From contig CAVRIZ010000003.1 in NCBI GenBank assembly GCA_963721445.1, forward strand, positions 1-64,000: 64,000 bases of DNA. The letters are read 5' to 3'. Positions within the stretch are counted from its first letter, which is position 1. Each line of letters opens with the position of its first letter. This document shows positions 8,088-16,163 of the stretch, in pieces. The position numbers and the translations under genes are program-made. The stretch comes from DAIOEK01 sp963721445 (GTDB lineage: Bacteria; Chloroflexota; Anaerolineae; Anaerolineales; Anaerolineaceae). Below the pieces are notes generated by a model. That model was not told the DNA's origin. It made no database searches and worked only from the letters and a program-made list of their open reading frames with translations.

Positions 8088-10034
8088 TTAGCGGTAAGTA
8101 CCTGCAAGTTTTTCTACAAGTTCAACATTTGATTTATCGACAAAGCCAGGACCAGTTGCGGATATGCCCATGGCTGGGGTTATGTTATACCGATTGTACA
8201 GAACCAGGTTCATAACCGTTCCGTAGCCAATCAGGTATGGTTGGGCATCCATGACAAAGTTGGTCACGCCGTCTTTTATGGCTTTTACACCAGAGGCGCT
8301 GATATCAAACGACGCATGAATGAAAGAGCCAGGGGTCAGACCGGAAGCTTCTACGAAAGCGTAGAATGGTTCTGAACCACTTGGACCAAGGGTCAGATAG
8401 GCATTGACGTCAGGATTTGCCGTATAGTAATCGCTGATGGTTGTCTGAACCTGGGCAGCATCTTCACCTTTTACACCCAAAACTTCGGCAGGAATACCTT
8501 TCTCGGTGAATGCATCGACAAATCCTTTGCATCGGGCATCCAAACCAGAATGGCCAACCTGGTGGTTGATACAAACACCTTTTTTAGCACCTTCGTCGAC
8601 CATTCGAAGACCGCCGTAGTAGCCTTGTACATAGTCTTCTGATCCCCAGAACGTGAGATACGGGATCCCATCTTTTTCTGGGCCAAGACCTGTATCATAA
8701 GTTACTACCGGTATGCCAGCTTCGATGGCTTTCATAATGGGTGCTTTGAACAGGACATTATCGGTAACAACCAAGCCGATACCATCTGGTTGTGCAGCAA
8801 CCGCCTGGTCAATTAAAGCAGCAGTCTTTTCAAGGTCGAATTTATCTGGACCCAAAATGGTTAGGTCTACTCCCATTTGTTGGGCAGCTTCGTCCATACC
8901 TTTTTGAACAACGCACCAGTACGGATCGTAGGCGCACATGGCATGCTGCACCATGATCAATTTAAGTGGTTTGTCGGGTTGGATGGGCTTTCCGAGCAAA
9001 CTGGCATCTATAAATCCAGGGCCCGTAGCTGTAACGGGCAATGCCGGTTTGATACCATATTTTTTGTCTAGAACCAGGTACATTACCGCGCCATATCCCT
9101 GCAGGAATGGTTGCTGGTCGACTGCGAACATGGTGGTTCCATCTTTTATTCTAGCTTCCGCTTCCGGGCTTAGATCAAAGGTGCCATGCCATGCCTTGGT
9201 GGGTTTCGTTGCTTCCACAAATGCATAGTATGCATTGGCGCCGAGTGGACCGAGGGTCAAGAACGCGTCCACGTCAGGGTTTGCTGTATAGAAATCACCG
9301 ATGGTTGTTGTAGCCTGAGCAACGTCTTCGCCTTTGACACCCAATACATCGGCTTTCAATCCTTTATCGGTGAATCCCTGCACAAAACCACGACAGCGGG
9401 CGTCCAAACCGGTATGTCCGACTTGATGGTTGATGCATACTCCGCGTTTGGCACCAGCTGCGATCATTCTGGCAGCACTCTGGAAACCACCCTGATATTC
9501 ATCCATGCCCAGATAGGTCAGGTACGGAATTTTATCGACTAAAGGTCCACTACCTGCGTTATACGCAAGTACCGGAATCCCAGCAGCCAGGGCTTTGTTA
9601 ATTGGTTCCTTGAATAATATTGGGTCACTGACAGTGAGACCTATTCCATCTGGTTGAGCAGCAACTGCCTGGTCAATCAAGGAAGCTGTTTTTTCCAGGT
9701 CAAATTTATCTGGCCCGAGAATTTCTATCTCTACACCCATTTGTTTGGCAGCGGTCTTAATGCCATCTTCAACTGTGCACCAGAAAGAATCCCAGGCGCA
9801 AAGAGCGTGTTGAATAAAGATCAATTTTAGGGGTTTGGCGGCATCAGTGGTTACCGCCGGTGCGGGTGCAGCAGGAGCTACAGGCGCAGCGGGAGCAGCC
9901 GGTGCTGCTGGTGCAGGTGCCTCTGCAGCAGGTGGTGCAGCCGGTTCTGCGGCTGGCGCAGGAGCCGGTTGACAAGCCGCAAGTAATAGTGAGAGTACCA
10001 TAAATAACGCCAGGAACAGGTTTAACTTCTTCAT
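8088..10034 (-). CDS. lipoprotein with two tandem sugar-binding domains (fused CUT2 binding proteins)
   Basis: This 648-residue exported lipoprotein has the lipobox LSLLLAAC (Cys21), then an Ala/Pro linker to about residue 66, then two homologous Peripla_BP_4-type domains. Domain 1 begins KPLKLIFIQHALCAWD at residue 67. Domain 2 begins KPLKLIMVQHAMCAYD at residue 355, a repeat step of 288 residues. Both contain ILGPDKFDLEKTA, DQAVAAQPDGIGL, GVCINHQVGH and ATGPGF. Normal RbsB/FrcB-like proteins have only one such domain. The gene lies between two distinct permease genes. The conserved Cys residues (CAWDSFWC/CAYDPYWC) may form a disulphide. The ATG at 10034 follows GAGGAGG. Confidence 0.92.
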   Translation of the reverse strand: MKKLNLFLALFMVLSLLLAACQPAPAPAAEPAAPPAAEAPAPAAPAAPAAPVAPAAPAPAVTTDAAKPLKLIFIQHALCAWDSFWCTVEDGIKTAAKQMGVEIEILGPDKFDLEKTASLIDQAVAAQPDGIGLTVSDPILFKEPINKALAAGIPVLAYNAGSGPLVDKIPYLTYLGMDEYQGGFQSAARMIAAGAKRGVCINHQVGHTGLDARCRGFVQGFTDKGLKADVLGVKGEDVAQATTTIGDFYTANPDVDAFLTLGPLGANAYYAFVEATKPTKAWHGTFDLSPEAEARIKDGTTMFAVDQQPFLQGYGAVMYLVLDKKYGIKPALPVTATGPGFIDASLLGKPIQPDKPLKLIMVQHAMCAYDPYWCVVQKGMDEAAQQMGVDLTILGPDKFDLEKTAALIDQAVAAQPDGIGLVVTDNVLFKAPIMKAIEAGIPVVTYDTGLGPEKDGIPYLTFWGSEDYVQGYYGGLRMVDEGAKKGVCINHQVGHSGLDARCKGFVDAFTEKGIPAEVLGVKGEDAAQVQTTISDYYTANPDVNAYLTLGPSGSEPFYAFVEASGLTPGSFIHASFDISASGVKAIKDGVTNFVMDAQPYLIGYGTVMNLVLYNRYNITPAMGISATGPGFVDKSNVELVEKLAGTYR

Positions 10035-10176
10035 AATATTTCCTCCTCTGAATATTCGGAAAGGCTTAAGTCAAAATGATCTGGGTCAATACATCTCAGT
10101 GATTCTCTGATCGGTTTTCTTATTTGTGCCTCCTTTGATACACCTTTCAAATAGGTTTGAAACCAAAAGGATGAGT

Positions 10177-11175
10177 TCAACTACTCTTTCCGAGGTATGT
10201 GTTACTGATAACAGAAATGATGATGATGAGACCCACACAAGCCTGGAACACTTGAATTGGAATACCCATAAGAACCAATCCTTGATCCAACATTTGAAGA
10301 AGGAAAGCCCCCATGACTGCACCGAGTATTGTCCCAAATCCACCAGTTAATCGAATGCCGCCAATGGCACTAGCGGCAACGGCAATCATCTCTATACCGT
10401 CACCACGCAATGGATCCACGCTCAGACGATAGGAGAACTGAAGAATGCTTGCAAGGGCAACTAAAAAACCGGTTAAGGTAAAGCACATAATCTTCACAAA
10501 ATTGACATTGACACCTTGCGCACGAGCGGCGGCAGATAATCCACCTACTGCGAATACCCAGTTTCCGAAACGTGTCCGCATCAAAATGAAAACAAAAATG
10601 ATGACAAGGAGGACGAACCAGATCATCGACATGCGAAAAGCTTGCACATGGAAAATATTGTTTAACAGAGTGAAATCACCATTGAAGATATTAAATAAGG
10701 GAATTTCTGGTCCTCTGTATGATGCAAAACTTCCTTTCCCGATAGCACGAACGATTCCGCGGTAAGCAAGCATCGTACCCAGTGTGGCAATAAACGAAGG
10801 AATATTGGTTTTGGTGACGATGATCCCATTGAGCGTTCCCAGGAGGGTGCTGACAGTTATTGCCAGTAAAACAGCTAAAATAACTGGCATTCCGCCATTC
10901 AAACTAAGGGCAAGAACGTATGATGCAAGGGCGAAATTTGATCCAACGGATAGATCGAACTCGCCGCTGACCATAAGCATGCCAACACCGATAACAATGA
11001 CCGCAGTAATGCTTCCGAAAGTAAGAATATTACCAATGGAGAGCGCTGTTAGGAAATGGGGAGCAAAGATACTGAAGAACAAAAAAAGGAGGATAAAACT
11101 GATGAGAACAACTGCCTCAGGGATATAGGACAAGCGATGGCGGGCAACGGCGATCCGATCAGACAAAACACTCAT
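10177..11175 (-). CDS. CUT2-type sugar ABC transporter permease (second, distinct)
   Basis: This 332-residue RbsC/FrcC-family permease is the first gene of the - strand operon. It shows GEFDLSVGSNFALASYVLAL, the loop GGLSAAARAQGVNVNFVKI and AASAIGGIRLTGGFGTILGA. It is clearly homologous to, but diverged from, the permease at 7005-8006. The ATG at 11175 follows GAGGTGAAG. A long palindromic operator lies 52 bases upstream of the start. It precedes the double binding lipoprotein. Confidence 0.9.
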   Translation of the reverse strand: MSVLSDRIAVARHRLSYIPEAVVLISFILLFLFFSIFAPHFLTALSIGNILTFGSITAVIVIGVGMLMVSGEFDLSVGSNFALASYVLALSLNGGMPVILAVLLAITVSTLLGTLNGIIVTKTNIPSFIATLGTMLAYRGIVRAIGKGSFASYRGPEIPLFNIFNGDFTLLNNIFHVQAFRMSMIWFVLLVIIFVFILMRTRFGNWVFAVGGLSAAARAQGVNVNFVKIMCFTLTGFLVALASILQFSYRLSVDPLRGDGIEMIAVAASAIGGIRLTGGFGTILGAVMGAFLLQMLDQGLVLMGIPIQVFQACVGLIIIISVISNTYLGKSS

Positions 11176-11226
11176 GCTGTCTTCACCTCATAAATGGAGT
11201 ATTGTGTTGGCTATCGAAATGGTAGA

Positions 11227-11260
11227 GACTATTTTATGCAAATGTTTGCATAAAATAGTC
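11227..11260. promoter_or_regulatory. long LacI-type palindromic operator before the ABC operon
   Basis: The 16-bp perfect arms GACTATTTTATGCAAA (11227-11242) and TTTGCATAAAATAGTC (11245-11260) surround the two-base centre TG. The core GCAAA-TG-TTTGC matches the site at 741-752. It overlaps the expected promoter of the - strand operon whose sixth gene is a LacI repressor. Confidence 0.8.
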
Positions 11261-11430
11261 TAGCAACAATCGGTAATGAAGTCAAGACCTAATTTACCTG
11301 AATTGGAGCGATGTCAGAAAATGGATGCTACGCATAGATGGGTTATTCGCCAGGGGTATTTTTTAATTGGAAGCAGGGGAGCGACGGAAAAATAATATGT
11401 AATAAATCACGAATCTCGAGAAATTTCCTA

Positions 11431-11458
11431 TTGACAGACATCTAGGAATCGGTATACT
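11431..11458 (+). promoter_or_regulatory. sigma-70 promoter for the ROK regulator
   Basis: A perfect TTGACA (11431-11436), a 16-base spacer and TATACT (11453-11458) lie about 80 bases before the ROK regulator start. Confidence 0.75.
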
Positions 11459-11464
11459 TGTAAA

Positions 11465-11483
11465 GTAAGTCCAACAAACTTAC
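11465..11483. promoter_or_regulatory. possible ROK-regulator operator
   Basis: An inverted repeat, GTAAGT-N7-ACTTAC, followed by a third ACTTA, lies directly downstream of the -10 box, where a NagC/XylR-type ROK regulator could repress its own gene. Binding is inferred. Confidence 0.4.
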
Positions 11484-11537
11484 AAACTTAATCTTCATTC
11501 CCAAATCGATCAACAACAACCGTTCTCCTTTTTTTCT

Positions 11538-12728
11538 ATGGAAAAAGCGACTCGGCAATATACAAAAGAACATAATCGCAACTTAGTTCTTAAGATGATT
11601 TTTTCAAACGAAAAAATCAGTCGTGCTGAAATTGCGCGAATCTCTCAATTAACACGGACAACAGTCTCTGATATTGTATTTGACCTACTTCAAGAAGGAT
11701 TAGTTAGTGAAGTGGGCATAGGCGATTCGCAGGGTGGGAAAAATCCCATCCTATTAAGTCTGGTGGAAGATTCGCGCTGGCTTATCGGTTTGGACCTGGG
11801 TCAAAACCAATTTCGGGCAGCGGTTGTGAATTTGCGGGGAAAAATTCGAGACGTAGTCACTGTTCCTGTAAATGATCGTGATGGAATTGAATCACTAGCT
11901 CTTGTCTATCAGATGCTAAGTCAGTTAATCAATGGAACAAGCCAGCAGGTATCCGGAATTGGTGTGGGAGCGCCCGGATTAATCAATACAAGCGAAGGTA
12001 TGGTTGTCAACGCTGTTAATTTGAACTGGAAAAATATTCCGTTGACTAGCTTGTTGCAGGATCGTTTTCACCTCCCGGTTTCCATCATGAATGATTGCCA
12101 GGCGGCAGCTCTTGGTGAAAAAACCTATGGTAAGGGTTTCCAAAAAGATGAAAACCTGGTTCTACTCAATATTCATCATGGTATTGGCGCCGGAATAATT
12201 ATTAATGGCTCCATCTACCAGGGAGATGGAGGCTTTGCCGGCGAAATCGGCCACATTGTCGTAAATAGGGAAGGGGGTGCAGTCTGCCGGTGTGGCAACC
12301 GAGGGTGTCTCGAGACCGTCGCCAGCACCCAGGCGATCGTCAGACAAGCCAGTGAAGAAATTTCCCGATATCCGCACTCTCTAATTCCACATAATCCCAA
12401 AGAAATTACGCTCGATAGTATAGAGAGTGCATTCAAGGCAGATGATCCGCTAGCTCAAAATCTGGTCATGGAAACAGCCCGTTATATTGGATTAGCTATA
12501 TCCACCGTGGTAGGAGTATTGAATATTCATAAAATCGTTCTCCACGGGAATATGACTCGTTTTGGCACTCCCTGGTTAAATCGGATTCGGGCGGAGATGT
12601 TAAATTACTCATTGGAACGTCCACTACAAAATACCCGAATCGAAATTGGGCAATTGGGTGAGAATGCCACAATTCTGGGCGCAGCAGCTGTTTTTGCAAA
12701 CAATTATTCCTCCTTGTTTGCCCATTGA
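11538..12728 (+). CDS. ROK-family transcriptional regulator (NagC/XylR type)
   Basis: This 396-residue protein has an N-terminal winged helix (ISRAEIARISQLTRTTVSDI, about residues 28-47) and a sugar-kinase-like ROK domain. The ROK domain shows GLDLGQNQFRAAVV, GVGAPGLI, the GEIGHI motif and the zinc motif CRCGNRGCLE. Such proteins bind sugar or sugar-phosphate effectors and repress uptake operons. It heads the + strand cluster to 24.6 kb and is preceded by a strong promoter. No clear Shine-Dalgarno stands before the ATG at 11538, so the transcript may be read as nearly leaderless or weakly translated. Confidence 0.9.
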   Translation: MEKATRQYTKEHNRNLVLKMIFSNEKISRAEIARISQLTRTTVSDIVFDLLQEGLVSEVGIGDSQGGKNPILLSLVEDSRWLIGLDLGQNQFRAAVVNLRGKIRDVVTVPVNDRDGIESLALVYQMLSQLINGTSQQVSGIGVGAPGLINTSEGMVVNAVNLNWKNIPLTSLLQDRFHLPVSIMNDCQAAALGEKTYGKGFQKDENLVLLNIHHGIGAGIIINGSIYQGDGGFAGEIGHIVVNREGGAVCRCGNRGCLETVASTQAIVRQASEEISRYPHSLIPHNPKEITLDSIESAFKADDPLAQNLVMETARYIGLAISTVVGVLNIHKIVLHGNMTRFGTPWLNRIRAEMLNYSLERPLQNTRIEIGQLGENATILGAAAVFANNYSSLFAH

Positions 12729-12770
12729 TTATTTTTGAGAAGAAAATTTAGTACCGGAGATTTTTATCCA

Positions 12771-14165
12771 ATGTCAAATGGTTTTAGTTTGATCCGACCA
12801 AAAATCATTCCACCTCTTGACGCCGAATTTCGCCCAGCGGTATTGGCTAATCACGCTTTTCAGAAGCAGATGGAGGGTGTTGGTATACCTCTGGTTATTG
12901 GGATTGAACGTGATGCCGGTAAACTCTCTCGTTTTGAAACCTTGGTTTTCCCGGAGGATCACCCTAATTCAGAATCAAACTTACCCTATGTTGAACGACT
13001 GGTTAAATTCCTTCTCTGGCAGCGAGGAGGATATCGGTTGTTTATTGGAGGTTCCAGCAAGATCGGAAAACACCTTGCTGAAGCATATTCACAATACGGC
13101 GCTCGGAGTTTCGATTATCACTTTATGGGTGAACAAGTTTACGAGCATCCGTTTTCAGTTGAATTATGTAATACAGATGAAGTACCTCCGGAAAGAGAAG
13201 GAGGAGAAGCCATCGGTCGCCATTTGGATGGTCACCGAATTGGATTCGACCTGGGAGCATCTGACCGTAAGGTTAGTGCATTAATCGATGGAAAAGTAAT
13301 ATTTAGCGATGAAAAAATTTGGAATCCATCGGCTCATCCTGACCCGGCATATCATTTTTCTGAGATCATCGATTCATTAAAAACTGCTGCCTCAAAATTG
13401 GATCATATCGATGCTATTGGAGGAAGTTCTGCAGGTATCTTTATTAATAACCGGCCTATGGTTGCCTCTCTGTTCCGAAGCATACCTCAAGACCGGTTTT
13501 CGGAGATTCACAATTTGTTCTTGCGTATACGCCGAGAATTTAATACCCCCCTGGTTGTGATCAATGACGGGGATGTTGCCGCATTAGCCGGCGCCATGTC
13601 CCTCGAGGAAAATGGCGTGTTAGGGATAGCTTTAGGATCCAGCGAGGCAGCAGGGTTTGTGGATGTACACGGTCATATCCTTGGTTGGTTGAATGAGCTG
13701 AGTTTCGCTCCGATTGATTACAACCCGAAAGCTCCAATTGATGAGTGGTCAGGTGATATTGGATGTGGATCCACCTACTTCTCTCAACAATGTGTTTTTC
13801 GGTTAGCCCAGACCGCAGGTATTGAGATTCCTCCGAATATTTCCAATGCAGAAAAATTGGTATTCGTACAGGATAAATTGAAGTCTGGACATGAAGGCGC
13901 CGTAAAAATCTGGCAAACCATCGGAGTATATCTGGGCTATGGACTTGCCCATTACGCAGATTTTTACGATATGAAAAATGTGATTATCATGGGCCGCTGC
14001 ACATCCGGAGATGGCGGAATCATTATGTTGGACGAAGCGAAGAAGGTATTGGCACAGGAATTTCCCCACCTTGAAAAACGAATTAATGTCCAATTACCTG
14101 ATGAAAAAAGTCGTCGGGTTGGTCAATCGATCGCTGCAGCCAGTTTGCCAAGCATTAATCAGTAG
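12771..14165 (+). CDS. ROK-like protein without the zinc motif
   Basis: This protein of about 464 residues has a ROK/ASKHA-type core: GFDLGASDRKVSALIDG (about residues 160-176), GGSSAGIFINNRP, VINDGDVAALAGA (phosphoryl-transfer-type Asp region) and GIALGSSEAAGFVD. The usual ROK zinc motif CxCGxxGC is missing, and there is an N-terminal extension of about 150 residues and an insert with DEWSGDIGCGSTYF. The ATG at 12771 follows CCGGAGA; an upstream TTG at 12735 is less likely. It may be a sugar kinase of unknown substrate or a sensor. It sits between the ROK regulator and a PIG-L deacetylase. Confidence 0.7.
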   Translation: MSNGFSLIRPKIIPPLDAEFRPAVLANHAFQKQMEGVGIPLVIGIERDAGKLSRFETLVFPEDHPNSESNLPYVERLVKFLLWQRGGYRLFIGGSSKIGKHLAEAYSQYGARSFDYHFMGEQVYEHPFSVELCNTDEVPPEREGGEAIGRHLDGHRIGFDLGASDRKVSALIDGKVIFSDEKIWNPSAHPDPAYHFSEIIDSLKTAASKLDHIDAIGGSSAGIFINNRPMVASLFRSIPQDRFSEIHNLFLRIRREFNTPLVVINDGDVAALAGAMSLEENGVLGIALGSSEAAGFVDVHGHILGWLNELSFAPIDYNPKAPIDEWSGDIGCGSTYFSQQCVFRLAQTAGIEIPPNISNAEKLVFVQDKLKSGHEGAVKIWQTIGVYLGYGLAHYADFYDMKNVIIMGRCTSGDGGIIMLDEAKKVLAQEFPHLEKRINVQLPDEKSRRVGQSIAAASLPSINQ

Positions 14166-14178
14166 TGGAGTGCATTGT

Positions 14179-15028
14179 ATGAAATTTCATCAAACTACCG
14201 CCGAGTTATATATTCCAGATGATCTGTCACCGGAAATCGCTCTTTCCCGAACCACACATCTGGCTATCAGCGCTCATCAGGACGATATAGAAATAATGGC
14301 AGCAGAACCCATCCTAAGGTGCTTTCAACAGAAGGATCTATGGTTTAGCGCTATCGTGTTAACTGATGGAAGAGGTTCACCTCGAGCCGGCATTTACGAA
14401 AAATATTCCGATGAGGAGATGCGGGTTGTTCGATTTAAAGAACAAAAGAAGGCTGCGCTTTTGGGCGAGTACGCCTCACAAATCTTGTTAGATTATCCCA
14501 GTAAAATATATCAAGGACGCAAGAAACGATAACCCGGTAGAAGACCTCATGGTACTTATAAAGGAGATGAAGCCAAAGCATGTTTATACCCATAACCTGG
14601 CAGATAAGCATGACACCCATGTCAGCACTGCGTTACGTACCATCGCTGCGATCCGTCGATTACCCAAGGAAGATAGACCTCAGAACCTGTATGGATGCGA
14701 AGTGTGGCGCAGCCTGGATTGGCTGATGGATAGCGACAAAATTCCTTTTGACCTGAGTGGACAAGAAAACCTGCAATTAGCCCTTCTCGGGGTATTTGAT
14801 TCGCAGATCAGCGGTGGCAAACGCTACGATCTTGCTTCAATGGGGCGTCGTAAAGCCAATGCCACCTATTTTGAATCACATGGATTGGACAGTACACAGG
14901 GGTTATCTTTTGGAATGGATCTTACTCCATTGGTCGTTGACGACAATTTGTCAATTTCGGAATTCATTCTGGCTCATTTGAATCGATTTTCGGAAGATGT
15001 AACCGAACGGATCGCTAAATTTAGCTGA
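14179..15028 (+). pseudogene. PIG-L/LmbE family deacetylase, frameshifted
   Basis: This is a zinc-dependent PIG-L/LmbE/MshB-type N-acetyl hydrolase. The first part shows AISAHQDDIEIMAAEPI, the family's zinc motif (A/P)HxDD, and VVRFKEQKKAALLGEY. The second part shows PKHVYTHNLADKHDTH with the third zinc histidine. The frame changes near 14500-14515: after DYPSKI the sequence should continue KDARNDNPVEDLMVLIKEM, which needs one base fewer. The repaired protein has 282 residues, a normal length. The ATG at 14179 follows GTGGAG. Family members remove acetyl from GlcNAc-linked glycans, GlcNAc-inositol or bacillithiol precursors; the substrate here is unknown. Confidence 0.8.
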
Positions 15029-15057
15029 GAACTACTTCTAGGAGGAATGAGATCACA

Positions 15058-16053
15058 TTGAACGCTAGGGTTTTTACTAGATCACAAATGATCGGAACCG
15101 ACGTCGGCGGTACCAAAATCGCTGTCAGTCTAGTCGATTCAAATGGTAATATCCTTGGCTCAATCCGTCGGCCGACCGATGTAAGTAACCCGGATGCAAC
15201 ACTGGATAGTATTGCCAAAGCAGTCCACGAGTTGGTTGAGTCTCTAAAATTGGATCTGTCAAATTTTGAAGCACTTGGTTTTGGAATTCCTGGATTGGTG
15301 GATGCCGACCGGGGTATTGGTATTGCGTCGGTAAACTTGGGATGGCAGAATGTCCCGGTGCAGGCTGGTTTGGAAAGCAGGTTAGGCATCCGTTGCCTAA
15401 TTGATAATGATGTAAGAATTGGTGCATTAGGTGAAGCCCGGTTTGGTGTTGCAAAGGGACTTCGAAATCTGGTTTATCTAAATATCGGCACCGGAGTCTC
15501 GGTTGTGATTCTGATTAATGGAAAATTCCTAATGGGTGTTCACGGATTAGCAGGCGAAATCGGGCATGCTGTACTCATTCCAGATGGACCCATGTGTAAA
15601 TGCGGAGGGAAAGGCTGTCTGGAAGCGGTAGTCTCAGGTCCAGGCATCGCAGATCGGGCATTGGAGAAAATAAAGTCAGGCCAGTCTTCGATCATGATAA
15701 GCACTGAGGCGATAAATTCCTCACTGCAGCTTACGGCTGAACAGGTGTTTGATGCCGCAAGCAAAAATGACGAAGTAGCTCTCACTACCCTGGTTGAAAC
15801 AAGTGAACTTTTAGCTTATTCGCTTGAATACATTGCGCTTGCTTATGACCCGGACATGATTGTTATAGGTGGTAGTGTGGGTTTAAAAAGCCCATTTCTT
15901 TTCTATAAGGTACAACGAAAACTTCAAGAGTTGGCTGATAGCTCATGGGTGTTTGGTAAAGTCTATTCCAAAGATTTGGTAAAGCTTTCCACCCTGGGAA
16001 ATAATGCCGGGGTACTTGGTGCGGCAGCCCTTGTATCCGCCGAATTTAACTAA
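15058..16053 (+). CDS. ROK-family sugar kinase (glucokinase-like)
   Basis: This protein of about 331 residues has the phosphate motif GTDVGGTKIAVSLVD, GFGIPGLVD, catalytic Asp in LIDNDVRIGALGE, GEIGHAV and the zinc motif CKCGGKGCLEA. It has no DNA-binding domain, so it is a kinase phosphorylating glucose, N-acetylglucosamine, N-acetylmannosamine or a similar hexose. The start is probably TTG at 15058 because AGGAGG stands upstream. The ATG at 15088 would begin right at the phosphate motif and has no ribosome site. It is followed by the CUT1 transporter genes and likely traps the imported sugar. Confidence 0.85.
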   Translation: MNARVFTRSQMIGTDVGGTKIAVSLVDSNGNILGSIRRPTDVSNPDATLDSIAKAVHELVESLKLDLSNFEALGFGIPGLVDADRGIGIASVNLGWQNVPVQAGLESRLGIRCLIDNDVRIGALGEARFGVAKGLRNLVYLNIGTGVSVVILINGKFLMGVHGLAGEIGHAVLIPDGPMCKCGGKGCLEAVVSGPGIADRALEKIKSGQSSIMISTEAINSSLQLTAEQVFDAASKNDEVALTTLVETSELLAYSLEYIALAYDPDMIVIGGSVGLKSPFLFYKVQRKLQELADSSWVFGKVYSKDLVKLSTLGNNAGVLGAAALVSAEFN

Positions 16054-16077
16054 AGCCATAACTCTGATCAGATCAGT

Positions 16078-16089
16078 AAAGGAGGTGAT
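16078..16089 (+). promoter_or_regulatory. orphan full-length anti-SD match in the leader
   Basis: AAAGGAGGTGAT fully matches the 3' end of 16S rRNA, but no normal start codon follows at usual distance. The next gene starts at 16164 with its own AGGAG. A small palindrome, CTGATC-A-GATCAG, lies just upstream (16064-16076). Confidence 0.4.
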
Positions 16090-16163
16090 TCTAGGTAACA
16101 ATAATCGGAAAGTGAGTGCGTTTTGAACCAATTTCAACCAAAAGAGAAAGAGGAGTCTTAAAG

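Noticed and set aside
9840..9970. Short tandem repeats in the Ala/Pro linker (also 16240-16350), which resemble a repeat array.
   Set aside because: They encode lipoprotein linkers in frame; there are no spacers, so this is not CRISPR or a satellite.
12817..13284. A 155-residue + strand frame overlapping the ROK-like gene.
   Set aside because: It lies fully inside a well-supported coding region in another frame and has no family features.
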